Part shown: piece after piece, positions 27,256 to 36,200 of the stretch | How positions within the stretch are numbered: the first letter of the stretch is position 1 | Layout of the letters: every line of letters begins with the position of its first letter | Source: Hyphomicrobiales bacterium | Lineage (GTDB): Bacteria; Pseudomonadota; Alphaproteobacteria; Rhizobiales; Beijerinckiaceae | DNA length: 37,889 bases | NCBI GenBank assembly: GCA_028869185.1 | Contig: JAGWTA010000023.1 | Span: 1 to 37,889, forward strand | Reading direction: 5' to 3' | Notes under the pieces: model-generated | Seen by the model: the letters and a program-made list of their open reading frames with translations, nothing else | Database searches by the model: none | Told to the model about the DNA's origin: nothing | Position numbers and translations under genes: made by a program

Positions 27256-28373
27256 CCGACTTCTCTTTCACCATCCACGCCCGCGACGGCGCTGCGCGCA
27301 CCGGCGAGATTTCCACCGCTCATGGGCCTGTCCGAACGCCCGCTTTCATGCCCGTGGGCACAGCGGCAACCGTGAAGGCGATGTATGCCGGACAGGTGCG
27401 CGAGAGCGGCGCCGATGTCGTGCTGGGCAATGTCTATCACCTGATGTTGCGGCCCGGCGCCGAACGGATCGCCGCGCTGGGCGGGCTGCACCGTTTCATG
27501 AACTGGCCGCACGCCATTTTGACCGACAGCGGCGGCTTTCAGGTGATGTCGCTGTCGCAATTGCGCAAGCTCGATGAAAACGGCGTCACGTTCCAGTCGC
27601 ATATCGACGGTTCGAAACATGTTCTGACGCCCGAGCGTTCGATGGAAATCCAGGATCTGCTCGGCTCCGACATCCAGATGCAATTCGACGAATGCGTGCG
27701 CCTGCCGGCGTCGCGCGCGGAAATCGAACGCGCGATGCGGCTTTCGCTGCGCTGGGCGGAACGCTCGCGCAAGGCGTTCGCGCAGCAACCGGGCAGGGCG
27801 GTGTTTGGAATCGTTCAGGGCGGCGACGACCGCCCGTTGCGCATCGAAAGCGCGCGCGCTCTGGCGGAAATGGATTTCGGCGGTCTGGCGATCGGTGGGC
27901 TCGCCGTCGGCGAACCGCAGGATGTGATGCTGGCGATGATCGAAACCGTCATGCCGCATCTTCCCGAAACCAAGCCGCATTATCTCATGGGCGTCGGCAC
28001 GCCCGACGATCTGATCGAGAGCGTGGGGCGCGGGATTGACATGTTCGATTGCGTGATGCCGACGCGCGCGGGCCGCCACGGTCTCGCCTATACGCGCTAC
28101 GGGCGCGTCAATCTCAAGAATGCGCGCCATGCCGACGACGCGCGCCCGCTCGATCAAATGGCGGAATGCCCGGCGGCGCGCGATTACAGCCGCGCCTATT
28201 TGCATCACCTCGTCAAAGCCGGAGAGATTCTGGCGATGATGCTGCTGACATGGAACAACATCGCCTATTACCAGACGCTGATGGGCGAGGCGCGCCAGGC
28301 GATTGCTGAGGGGCGTTACGCCGATTGGCGGGCCGAGACGAAAGCGCGCTGGGCGCAAGGCGAGGGCGCCTGA
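27252..28373 (+). CDS. tgt: tRNA-guanine transglycosylase, with altered zinc site
   Basis: Tgt swaps guanine-34 of GUN-anticodon tRNAs for preQ1 in queuosine synthesis. The 373-residue product has the catalytic motifs [12 protein letters not shown] (first Asp), [30 protein letters not shown] and [14 protein letters not shown] (nucleophile Asp). The C-terminal zinc site is unusual: the family's C-x-C-x2-C element aligns with [21 protein letters not shown], so only the middle Cys and the downstream His remain, with Ala at the first and third positions. The DNA at this point is clean, with no frameshift. It overlaps the upstream gene by ATGA. Other queuosine genes are not in the window. Confidence 0.95.
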   Translation: MTDFSFTIHARDGAARTGEISTAHGPVRTPAFMPVGTAATVKAMYAGQVRESGADVVLGNVYHLMLRPGAERIAALGGLHRFMNWPHAILTDSGGFQVMSLSQLRKLDENGVTFQSHIDGSKHVLTPERSMEIQDLLGSDIQMQFDECVRLPASRAEIERAMRLSLRWAERSRKAFAQQPGRAVFGIVQGGDDRPLRIESARALAEMDFGGLAIGGLAVGEPQDVMLAMIETVMPHLPETKPHYLMGVGTPDDLIESVGRGIDMFDCVMPTRAGRHGLAYTRYGRVNLKNARHADDARPLDQMAECPAARDYSRAYLHHLVKAGEILAMMLLTWNNIAYYQTLMGEARQAIAEGRYADWRAETKARWAQGEGA

Positions 28374-28435
28374 AGACGCCTGTAAGCAAGACGCGAACGC
28401 CCGAAAGCAAGACGAATTGCGGCCTGAAAATGAAA

Positions 28436-28464
28436 AGAGCGGGGCGGCTGTCCGCTCCCGCTCT
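28436..28464. terminator. Possible terminator hairpin after tgt
   Basis: AGAGCGGG-GCGG pairs with CCGC-CCCGCTCT around a CTGT loop with one bulged base (12 bp). Reading + it is followed by CTAGACC, with no T-run; reading - it ends in TTTT. It could end tgt transcripts inefficiently or act on the minus strand. Confidence 0.4.
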
Positions 28465-28775
28465 CTAGACCGCCTTGTCCCTGTCGAAATTCGGCATTGG
28501 CCTTAAGGCTCTTGCGGCTCCCACCGCTCCCGAAAATTTCGACGTCCTCCCACGACTTGGACTGCAGCTTCGCCAAAAACGCGGCGACGACCCCGTACGG
28601 ATCGGAAAGAACGCTACTGCGACAATTTGCCCGTGTCACGCATCATGTCGCGATTCCGCCTAAAAATCGTCATTGCAGCGCACAAAATAGGCAAGGCGGA
28701 TTGTGCGGTGCAAAATCTTCGCTTTTGCAAAAGACACAGGCCAGACATCGCGGCGACAGACGGGCGGTGCGCACG

Positions 28776-28802
28776 TGGCGAAACAGAGCTTGTGTTTCGC
28801 CA
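28776..28802 (+). promoter_or_regulatory. Perfect 10-bp hairpin in the proS leader
   Basis: TGGCGAAACA (28776-28785) pairs without mismatch with TGTTTCGCCA (28793-28802) around a seven-base loop, 53 nt before the proS ATG. It is not followed by a T-run. A leader regulatory role is possible; no T-box motif was recognised. Confidence 0.4.
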
Positions 28803-28855
28803 GTCCCTAAGGTTGTTTGGCGGCGAATTTTCGCCTTCAGATTCGGGTGAACTCG

Positions 28856-30187
28856 ATGCGCCTGTCCCGTTATTTCCTGCCGATTTTGCGCGAAAACCCG
28901 AAAGAGGCGGAAATCGTTTCGCACCGCCTGATGTTGCGCGGCGGCATGATCCGGCAGGAAGCCGCGGGCATTTACGCCTGGCTGCCGCTGGGCCTGCGCG
29001 TGCTCAACAAGATCAACGCCATCGTTCGCGAGGAGCAGAACCGGGCGGGCGCGGTCGAATTGCTGATGCCCACGATCCAGTCGGCAGACCTGTGGCGGGA
29101 GTCGGGCCGTTACGAGGCCTATGGCAAGGAGATGCTGCGCATCAAGGACCGGCACGAGCGCGAGATGCTTTATGGGCCGACCAACGAAGAAATGGTGACG
29201 GAGATTTTCCGCGCCTACGTGAAATCCTACAAGGACCTGCCGCTCAATCTCTATCACATCCAGTGGAAGTTTCGCGACGAGGTGCGCCCGCGTTTCGGCG
29301 TGATGCGCGGCCGCGAATTCCTGATGAAGGACGCCTATTCGTTCGATCTCGACGAGGCCGGCGCGCGTCATTCCTACAACAAGATGTTCGCCGCCTATCT
29401 GCGCACCTTTGCGCGGCTCGGCCTCAAGGCCATTCCGATGCGCGCCGACACCGGCCCCATCGGCGGCGATCTCAGCCATGAATTCATCATCCTCGCCTCG
29501 ACGGGCGAGAGCCAGGTTTTCTGCCACAAGGATTTTCTCGACTACGACACGCCGCCAGCCGACATCGCTTTCGACGATCGCGCGACGATGCAGGGCGTGT
29601 TCGACCGCTGGACATCGCAATATGCGGCTACCGAAGAGATGCACGACGCCGGCAAGTTCGGCGCATTGCCGGCCGACAAGCAGGTTTCCGCGCGCGGGAT
29701 CGAGGTCGGCCATATTTTCTACTTCGGAACCAAATATTCCGAGCCCATGAAGGCCGTTGTGAACGGGCCAGACGGCAAGGAGACGCCGGTGCAGATGGGT
29801 TCTTACGGCATCGGTCCCTCGCGTCTGGTGGCGGCGATCATCGAGGCCAATCACGACGAAGCCGGCATGATCTGGCCCGAGAGCGTTGCGCCCTTCACGG
29901 TGGGGCTCGCCAATCTCAAGGTCGGCGACAGCGCGACAGATGCGGCTTGCGCCGATCTTTACGCCAAGCTCGAAAAGGCGGGCGTGGACGTTCTCTACGA
30001 CGACCGCGACGAGCGGCCCGGCGCGAAATTCGCCACGCTCGATCTCATCGGTCTGCCCTGGCAGGCGATCGTCGGGCCCAAGGGGCTCGCCGAAGGCAAA
30101 ATCGAGGTGAAGAATCGCCGCTCGGGCGAGCGGGCCACGCTGTCGCTTGACGAGGCGCTCAACCGACTGACGGCGAAAACGGCATGA
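28856..30187 (+). CDS. proS: Prolyl-tRNA synthetase (short bacterial type)
   Basis: ProS charges tRNA-Pro with proline. The 443-residue product lacks the YbaK-like editing insertion, giving the short form normal in alphaproteobacteria. Class II motifs are visible: motif 1 in [23 protein letters not shown] with [11 protein letters not shown], motif 2 in [28 protein letters not shown], motif 3 in [19 protein letters not shown], and the anticodon-binding domain with [31 protein letters not shown] 28856 starts at the usual MRLSRYFLP; an in-frame start at 28817 adds 13 unrelated residues. The stop overlaps lolC by ATGA. Its substrate tRNA-Pro(GGG) is encoded at 19.4 kb. Confidence 0.97.
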   Translation: MRLSRYFLPILRENPKEAEIVSHRLMLRGGMIRQEAAGIYAWLPLGLRVLNKINAIVREEQNRAGAVELLMPTIQSADLWRESGRYEAYGKEMLRIKDRHEREMLYGPTNEEMVTEIFRAYVKSYKDLPLNLYHIQWKFRDEVRPRFGVMRGREFLMKDAYSFDLDEAGARHSYNKMFAAYLRTFARLGLKAIPMRADTGPIGGDLSHEFIILASTGESQVFCHKDFLDYDTPPADIAFDDRATMQGVFDRWTSQYAATEEMHDAGKFGALPADKQVSARGIEVGHIFYFGTKYSEPMKAVVNGPDGKETPVQMGSYGIGPSRLVAAIIEANHDEAGMIWPESVAPFTVGLANLKVGDSATDAACADLYAKLEKAGVDVLYDDRDERPGAKFATLDLIGLPWQAIVGPKGLAEGKIEVKNRRSGERATLSLDEALNRLTAKTA

Positions 30188-31494
30188 ACGAAGCTGCGGT
30201 CGCCGCCGCGCCGCCGCTGGAGGCCGCGCCCACCAAATCCTTCGCCGCGTTCGAATGGATGCTGGCGCTGCGCTATCTGCGCGCGCGCCGGGCGCAGGGG
30301 TTTGTCTCGGTCATCGCCGGTTTCTCGTTTCTGGGGATCATGCTCGGCGTCGCGACGCTGATTGTCGTCATGAGCGTGATGAATGGCTTTCACAAGGAAC
30401 TGCTCGACAAGATCGTTGGCGTGAACGGCCATATCTTTCTGCAGGGCGCCGAAACGCCGCTGACCGATTACGGCGAGGTGACGGCGCGCGTCGCCAAGGT
30501 TCCGGGCGTCGCGATGGCGCTGCCGATGGTGGAGGGCGCAGCGGGCGTGTCCTCGCCCTATGGGCAGACCGGCGCCCTGGTGCGCGGCGTGCGCGGCGCC
30601 GATCTGGAAAAGCTGCCGGGCGTCGGCGCCAATGTGAAAACTGGAACGCTGAAAGGCTTCGACGACGAGGGCGAGGATGGCTTTGGCGTCGCCATTGGCC
30701 AGCGCATGGCCGACAAGCTTGGCGTGCAGGTCGGCGACAAGCTGTCGATCATCATCGCCAAGGGCGCAGCGACGCCCTTTGGCGTCGCCCCGCGCATCAA
30801 GGCCTATCCGGTGCGCGCGATCTTCCAGATCGGAATGAGCGAATTCGACAGCGTGTTCGTCTATCTGCCGTTGCAGGAGGCTCAGGCTTTCTTCAACAAG
30901 GACAACGAAGTTTCGACCATCGAAATCTTTCTCGACGATCCCGACAAAATCGATGCGATGCGCCCGAAAATCGAGGCGGCGGCCGGCCGGCCCGTGATGC
31001 TGACCGACTGGCGCCAGCTCAACCAGACGTTTTTCAACGTGCTGCGCGTCGAGCGCAACACGATGTTCATCATCCTCACGATGATCGTGCTGGTGGCCGC
31101 GCTGAACATCATTTCGGGGCTGACGATGCTGGTGAAGGACAAGGCGCGCGACATCGCGATCCTGCGCACCATGGGCGCGACGAAGGAGGCGGTGCTGCGC
31201 GTGTTTCTGATCACGGGCGCAGCAATCGGCGTTGCTGGCACGATCGCGGGGGCGATCCTCGGCTTGTTGCTGGCGCATAATCTGGAGACGATCCGCGTCT
31301 TCCTGAACTATCTGCTGCACGCCAACCTGTTTCCCTCCGAAGTCTATTTCCTGTCGCATCTGCCTGCGGTCGTGGATGGAGGCGAAGTCGCGCTGATCGT
31401 CGTCATGACGCTGGTTCTGTCCTTGCTGGCGAGCGCCTATCCCGCCTGGCGCGCCGCCAGGCTCGATCCCGTCGAGGCGCTGCGTTACGAATGA
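30184..31494 (+). CDS. lolC: Lipoprotein-releasing system permease LolC/LolE
   Basis: With LolD, this inner-membrane protein extracts outer-membrane lipoproteins and hands them to LolA. The 436-residue product has the MacB/LolC layout: helix 1 (about residues 38-65: [31 protein letters not shown]), a large periplasmic domain of about 200 residues, then three helices in the C-terminal third, with the FtsX-like loop [21 protein letters not shown] and ending [18 protein letters not shown]. One permease gene serves for both LolC and LolE positions, as is common in alphaproteobacteria. It overlaps both proS and lolD by four bases, giving a single translationally coupled unit. Confidence 0.95.
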   Translation: MNEAAVAAAPPLEAAPTKSFAAFEWMLALRYLRARRAQGFVSVIAGFSFLGIMLGVATLIVVMSVMNGFHKELLDKIVGVNGHIFLQGAETPLTDYGEVTARVAKVPGVAMALPMVEGAAGVSSPYGQTGALVRGVRGADLEKLPGVGANVKTGTLKGFDDEGEDGFGVAIGQRMADKLGVQVGDKLSIIIAKGAATPFGVAPRIKAYPVRAIFQIGMSEFDSVFVYLPLQEAQAFFNKDNEVSTIEIFLDDPDKIDAMRPKIEAAAGRPVMLTDWRQLNQTFFNVLRVERNTMFIILTMIVLVAALNIISGLTMLVKDKARDIAILRTMGATKEAVLRVFLITGAAIGVAGTIAGAILGLLLAHNLETIRVFLNYLLHANLFPSEVYFLSHLPAVVDGGEVALIVVMTLVLSLLASAYPAWRAARLDPVEALRYE

Positions 31495-32180
31495 GCGAAA
31501 ATCCCAAAGACGCGCTGCATCTTTCCGGCGTCAAGCGCAGCTACCGGCAGGGCGGAAACCAGCTCGACATTCTGCGCGGCGTCGATTTCACGCTGCGCGC
31601 GGGCGAGGCGGTTGCGCTGATTGCGCCGTCCGGTGCGGGCAAATCGACCTTGCTGCATGTTGCGGGCTTGCTGGAAAAGCCCGATGCGGGCGATGTGGTC
31701 GTCGGGGCGCGCAGCACTGCGGCGCTGTCCGACGCCGGCCGCACGAGCCTGCGCCGCAGCGCGATCGGCTTCGTGTACCAGTTTCATCATCTGCTGCCGG
31801 AGTTTTCCGCGCGCGAAAACGTCATGCTGCCGCAGATGATCGGTGGGCTCGACCGCGGCGAAGCAGGCGTGCGGGCTGACGAATTGCTCTCCTATCTCGG
31901 CCTTGCCGAGCGCAAGAGCCACCGACCCGCTGAACTGTCGGGCGGCGAACAGCAACGCGTCGCCATCGCGCGCGCGGTCGCCAATGCGCCGCATGTGCTG
32001 CTCGCGGACGAGCCTACAGGCAATCTGGACCCCAAAACGGCCGATCACGTTTTCGATACGTTGATGGCGCTGGTGCGCGCGACGGGGCTAGGCGCGCTTG
32101 TCGCCACGCACAATCTCGATCTCGCCGCGCGGATGGATCGGCGGATCACCTTGCGCGACGGGCTGGTGGCCGAGCTTTAG
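31491..32180 (+). CDS. lolD: Lipoprotein-releasing system ATPase LolD
   Basis: LolD is the ATPase that powers lipoprotein release by the LolC/E permease. The 229-residue product has Walker [10 protein letters not shown] (about 45-53, with Ala instead of the first Gly), the Q-loop [15 protein letters not shown] signature [14 protein letters not shown], Walker [13 protein letters not shown], and the H-loop [10 protein letters not shown]. The [17 protein letters not shown] segment is typical of LolD among MacB-type ATPases. BamE, encoded at 14.4-14.9 kb, is a likely lipoprotein cargo. Confidence 0.96.
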   Translation: MSENPKDALHLSGVKRSYRQGGNQLDILRGVDFTLRAGEAVALIAPSGAGKSTLLHVAGLLEKPDAGDVVVGARSTAALSDAGRTSLRRSAIGFVYQFHHLLPEFSARENVMLPQMIGGLDRGEAGVRADELLSYLGLAERKSHRPAELSGGEQQRVAIARAVANAPHVLLADEPTGNLDPKTADHVFDTLMALVRATGLGALVATHNLDLAARMDRRITLRDGLVAEL

Positions 32181-32608
32181 GGACTGATGTAATCGTCAGC
32201 GCCGCCAAGCGCGACAATCTTGAGCTTCAGTTCCCGGATCTTGGCGTCGCGCTTGGCCAGTTCGTGTTGCAGATGCGCGATGTAATCGGCCGCATTCTGG
32301 CGCTGCGCGTAGGCATCGTTGAACGGGGAATCGCTGACGCCGCCGAATCGCACGCCCGCCGAACTTTTCTCGCGCCAGACGATATGGGCCATGAAAGTGC
32401 GGCCCTTGTGGGGAATATGCAGTTCGAAGTCGGGCGGCAGGACCGCGGCGTTCGGAAGCTCGAGCCGGGCGCCTGTCGAGGATATGTTGCGGACGGTGCA
32501 GTCGATGGTCGAGGCGCCGCGATTGAACCGCGCCTGGGCCTGCATGAGCGTGCGCTGCCTCTCGGCGCGGTGAGCTGTTTCCGGCGGTGCGTTCGAAGCA
32601 TCGTTCAT
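32177..32608 (-). CDS. PilZ-domain protein
   Basis: PilZ domains bind c-di-GMP and change motility, polysaccharide production or transcription. The 143-residue product has the RxxxR-like start (RAERQR, about 16-21), followed by [22 protein letters not shown] with the D/NxSxxG motif, and [19 protein letters not shown] as the last barrel strands. A helical, charged tail ([32 protein letters not shown]) may form a coiled coil for self-association. ATG 32608 is chosen; the open frame runs 48 codons further upstream without domain similarity. It converges on lolD with a four-base overlap. Confidence 0.85.
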   Translation of the reverse strand: MNDASNAPPETAHRAERQRTLMQAQARFNRGASTIDCTVRNISSTGARLELPNAAVLPPDFELHIPHKGRTFMAHIVWREKSSAGVRFGGVSDSPFNDAYAQRQNAADYIAHLQHELAKRDAKIRELKLKIVALGGADDYISP

Positions 32609-32851
32609 GGCTCTAAGACGGTTACCTAAAAGCCGTAAACAAAATGCCAAAAGTTGGCGGAATGGCGCGCCGAACGAAATTGCGAAATTGCAAGAATAGT
32701 TTTTTTGTCGGGCGTTTTTACGCGTGCCGTTCGGGAAGCTCCTCAAAATCAACGAGTTATTTGAAATATCGAAGTATTTTCGTTAACCGTGCATCGGAAA
32801 TGCCGTTGCGGACAACCCATCGCGAAGGTTTCTACCGCGCACGTGTCAGGC

Positions 32852-32985
32852 TATAAACCTCCCCGCCGTTGCATTGCTGCAACGGCAAAGGCCCCGGCGA
32901 TTGCCCCCCAATTGATCGCCGGGGCCAACTTGGCTTCCCACCGAAAACAACCGCTTTTCTTATTCGCGCGCCGCCCGATGCGGCG
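32852..32985 (+). ncRNA. Candidate structured small RNA (tandem hairpins)
   Basis: Stem 1 is GCCGTTGCA/TGCAACGGC (32865-32886, perfect 9 bp, TTGC loop). Stem 2 is GGCCCCGGCGAT/ATCGCCGGGGCC (32890-32926, perfect 12 bp, 13-nt loop with six C). Stem 3 is CGCCGC/GCGGCG (32969-32985). On the + strand TATAAA at 32852-32857 is a possible -10 with a weak -35, and CCTCCCC just before stem 1 could pair with ribosome-binding sites. No clear T-run ends the structure and the strand is not certain; it may also be leader or terminator structure. Confidence 0.35.
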
Positions 32986-33012
32986 GCTGGGCGACACATA
33001 CGCATATCGTGA

Positions 33013-33041
33013 TTGACAGGAACAAATAAAGAACATATAGA
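33013..33041 (+). promoter_or_regulatory. Near-consensus sigma-70 promoter with LexA (SOS) box in its spacer
   Basis: TTGACA (33013-33018) and TATAGA (33036-33041) are separated by exactly 17 nt. The spacer contains GAAC-N7-GAAC (33020-33034: GAACAAATAAAGAAC), the reverse complement of GTTC-N7-GTTC, the LexA site of alphaproteobacteria. A repressor bound there would cover both promoter elements. Transcription should start near 33048 and lead into a 31-codon ORF. Confidence 0.75.
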
Positions 33042-33068
33042 GTAACAACAAAGAACGGAGTTGTTCCT

Positions 33069-33164
33069 ATGCGGATCGTCTTTCGCGACATCATGGAAAT
33101 GGCCGCTATTCTGTCTTTTGTCGCCGGCGTCGGGGTCGTCGGGGCGGCGCTGGCCGGGGGATGA
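33069..33164 (+). CDS. 31-residue single-pass membrane mini-protein, putatively SOS-induced
   Basis: This ORF is ATG to TGA with GGAG (33057-33060) eight bases upstream of the ATG and a near-consensus promoter and SOS box about 30 nt before. The peptide has an N-terminal amphipathic segment (MRIVFRDIMEMA) and one hydrophobic helix (AAILSFVAGVGVVGAALAGG). In Caulobacter, SOS-induced SidA is a 29-residue membrane peptide that inhibits division through FtsW; size, topology and regulation agree, but I see no basis to claim homology. Its stop overlaps the ATG of a 17-codon ORF. That it is translated is inferred. Confidence 0.6.
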   Translation: MRIVFRDIMEMAAILSFVAGVGVVGAALAGG

Positions 33165-33214
33165 GCGTGCTGCGCATGCGAAAGGCCGTTCCGCTGCGCC
33201 GCGACTCCGCCTAA
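33161..33214 (+). CDS. Possible 17-residue basic peptide between mini-protein and dnaE
   Basis: An ATG at 33161 overlaps the stop of the 31-codon ORF (ATGA), giving MSVLRMRKAVPLRRDSA, and its TAA is followed after one base by the in-frame ATG of dnaE at 33216. The chain of overlaps suggests coupling of translation, but a peptide this short may be only a leader or chance. Confidence 0.3.
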   Translation: MSVLRMRKAVPLRRDSA

Positions 33215-33281
33215 AATGGGCGTCTGGCCCGAGCCGGCGGCGAACGCCAGAACGGCGACCGGCCCGGGGTGCGGAGGGCGC

Positions 33282-36200
33282 GTGGATATTCTCGACGAAG
33301 TCGGCTTCGTGCACCTGCATGTGCATACGGCCTATTCGCTCCGCGAAGGGGCTTTGACGATCGGCGCGCTCGCCAAGCTGGCCGGCGCCGACCGGCAGCC
33401 CGCGCTGGCGATCACCGACACCAACAATCTGTTCGGCGCGCTCGAATTTTCCGAAAAGCTTTCCAAGGACGGCGTGCAGCCGATCGTCGGCGTGCAGATG
33501 AGCGTCGACTTCGGCGATGCGCCCGCCGAACGCCAGCCTGGAAGACCTTTGCTGGTGGAAGGGCGCGGATCGCTCGTTCTGCTCGCTCAGAACGAGGCGG
33601 GCTATGCGGGATTGATGCGTCTTGTCTCGCGCGCCTGGCTCGACACGGCCGATGGCGGCGAGCCCAGCGCGCTGCTGGCGGCCCTGGCCGACGACGCCGG
33701 CGGCCTGATTGCGCTCACAGGCGGGGCGGGCGGCTGTATCGACGCGCCGCTGCGCGCCGGCCGCGCGGAACTGGCTGCCGCGCGGCTCGATCAGCTGGCG
33801 ACGATTTTCGGCGACCGGCTTTATGTCGAATTGCAGCGCTACGGGCGCGAGGGGGAAAAGCGCGTCGAGGCGCAATTGCTCGATTTCGCCTATCGGCGCG
33901 GGCTGCCGCTTGCTGCGACCAACGAACCGTTCTTCGCGGCCCGGTCCGATTTCGACGCCCACGACGCCTTGCTATGCATCTCGCAAGGGGCGCTGGTGAG
34001 CGACGATGCGCGGCGCAAGCTGACGCCCGAGCATCGCTTCAAGACGCGCGCGGAAATGCAGGCGCTGTTTGCCGATCTGCCGGAGGCGACGCGCAACACG
34101 GTCGAAATCGCGTTGCGCTGCTCTTATCGTCCGACGACGCGCAAACCCATTCTGCCGCGCTTCACGAGCGGCGCCGGCGATGCGGAAGCCGCCGAATTGC
34201 GCCGGCAGGCCGAGGAGGGTCTGGCAGCGCGCCTTGCCGCGCAACCGCCGGCGCCAGGTTTTACGCATGAAGATTACGCCATGCGGCTCGCCTTCGAACT
34301 CGACGTCATCGAGAAGATGAAATTTCCGGGCTACTTCCTGATCGTTTCGGACTTCATCAAACACGCCAAGGACAAGGGCATTCCCGTGGGGCCGGGGCGC
34401 GGTTCGGGCGCAGGGTCGCTGGTGGCCTATGCGCTCACCATCACCGATCTCGATCCCATCCGGTTCGGCCTGCTGTTCGAGCGTTTTCTCAATCCCGAAC
34501 GCGTCTCGATGCCGGACTTCGACATCGACTTCTGCCAGACGCGGCGCGACGAGGTCATCTCGTACGTGCAGGAGCGCTACGGCGCCGACCGTGTCGCGCA
34601 GATCATCACCTTCGGCTCGTTTCTGGCCCGCGGCGTGTTGCGCAATGTCGGACGCGTGCTCGAGATGCCGCTGGGGCAGGTCGACAAACTGGCCAAGCTC
34701 GTGCCGCAAAACCCCGCCAAGCCTGTCTCGCTGAAGGAGGCCATCGCCGGCGAGCCGCGCCTGAAGGAAGCGGCCGCCGCCGACACGCGCGTGGCGCAAC
34801 TCCTCGAAATCTCGCAGAAGCTGGAAGGGCTCTATTCCAACGCCTCGACGCACGCCGCCGGCATCGTCATCGGCGACCGGCCGCTCTCGCAGATCGTGCC
34901 GCTGTATCGCGATCCCAAATCCGACATGCCGGCGACGCAGTTCAACATGAAATGGGTCGAGCCGGCGGGGCTTGTGAAATTCGACTTTCTCGGCCTCAAG
35001 ACGCTCACGGTCCTGTCGACGGCGATCGAGCTGCTGCGCCAACGCAAGGTGGAAATCGATCTCGCACAAATTCCGCTCGACGATAAGAAGACCTACGAAA
35101 TGCTTGGCCGTGGCGAGACGGTCGGCGTGTTCCAGCTGGAAAGCGCGGGCATGCGCAAGGCGCTTGTCGAAATGCGCGCCGACCGTTTCGAGGACATCAT
35201 CGCGCTTGTGGCGCTCTATCGTCCCGGTCCCATGGCCAATATCCCGACCTATTGCGCGGTGAAGCTCGGCGAGGAAGAGGCGCAATATATTCACCCCAAG
35301 GCGCGGCGCATTCTCGAGGAGACCTTCGGCGTCATCATCTATCAGGAACAGGTGATGCAGATCGCGCAGGAACTGTCGGGCTATTCGCTCGGCGAGGCCG
35401 ATCTGCTGCGCCGCGCGATGGGCAAAAAGATCAAGGCCGAAATGGACGCACAGCGCGCCCGCTTCGTGTCGGGCGCCGTTGAACGCGATATCGAACGCGC
35501 CAAGGCCGACGAGATTTTCGACCTGCTGGCGAAATTCGCGGACTACGGATTCAACAAGAGCCACGCTGCCGCCTATGCGCTGATCGCGTATCAGACGGCG
35601 TGGTTCAAGGCGAATTACCCTGTCGAATTCATTGCAGCCTCGATGACGCTCGACAAGAACAACACCGACAAACTGGCTGAATTCCGCAACGAAGCGCGCC
35701 GGCTCGGCATTCGCGTCGATCCGCCCTGCATCATGCATTCGGGCGTCGATTTCGACGTGCGCGAAAAGGATGGCGCGTTCTCGATCCGTTACGCCCTGTC
35801 GGCGGTCAAGGGCGTCGGCGAAGGGCAGGCGCAGGCGATCGTGCGCGTGCGCGGCGGCGCGCCGTTCAAATCGCTGTCAGACATTGCGGCGCGCATCTCG
35901 CCGCGCGAGGTCAACAAGAAGGTGCTGGAAAGCCTCGCGGCGGCCGGCGCGTTCGACCAGATCGAGCGCGACCGCGCGCGCGCCTTCGCCGCGGTCGAAA
36001 AAATCCTCGCCACGGCCAACCGCGTCGAGGACGACCGCACGCAGGGCCAGAGCGCGCTGTTTGGCGCAGCAGAAGCCGAGCCGCTGATGGCGCCGCTTGT
36101 TCCGGCCTGGACCGAAGCGGAAAAACTCAAGCGCGAATTCGATGCGGTCGGTTTCTTCCTGTCCGGCCATCCGCTCGACGCCTACGAAAGCGTGCTGACG

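Larger units (their letters stand above)
28374..28855. other. Gene-poor stretch between tgt and proS
   Basis: No convincing gene is present. It contains a hairpin just after tgt, a 12-bp palindrome CTTTTGCAAAAG (28722-28733) and a perfect 10-bp hairpin near proS. A minus-strand frame of 107 codons (28639-28316) runs over it and into tgt; its Ser/Gly-rich product resembles nothing I know, so it is not called. Confidence 0.5.
32609..33068. other. Regulatory stretch between PilZ gene and SOS-type small ORF
   Basis: This stretch holds the PilZ promoter region on the minus strand (A/T-rich around 32690-32790), tandem hairpins at 32865-32985, and a strong promoter with an SOS box at 33013-33041. 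No conventional gene is visible. Confidence 0.7.

Noticed and set aside
28316-28639. 107-codon minus-strand frame between tgt and proS
   Set aside because: The Ser/Gly-rich product has no recognisable motif, it runs into the tgt 3' end, and no ribosome-binding site stands out.
33053-33067. Second GAAC/GTTC pair close to the small ORF start as another SOS box
   Set aside because: It is GAAC-N6-GTTC, an inverted pair with wrong spacing, and it overlaps the ribosome-binding site.
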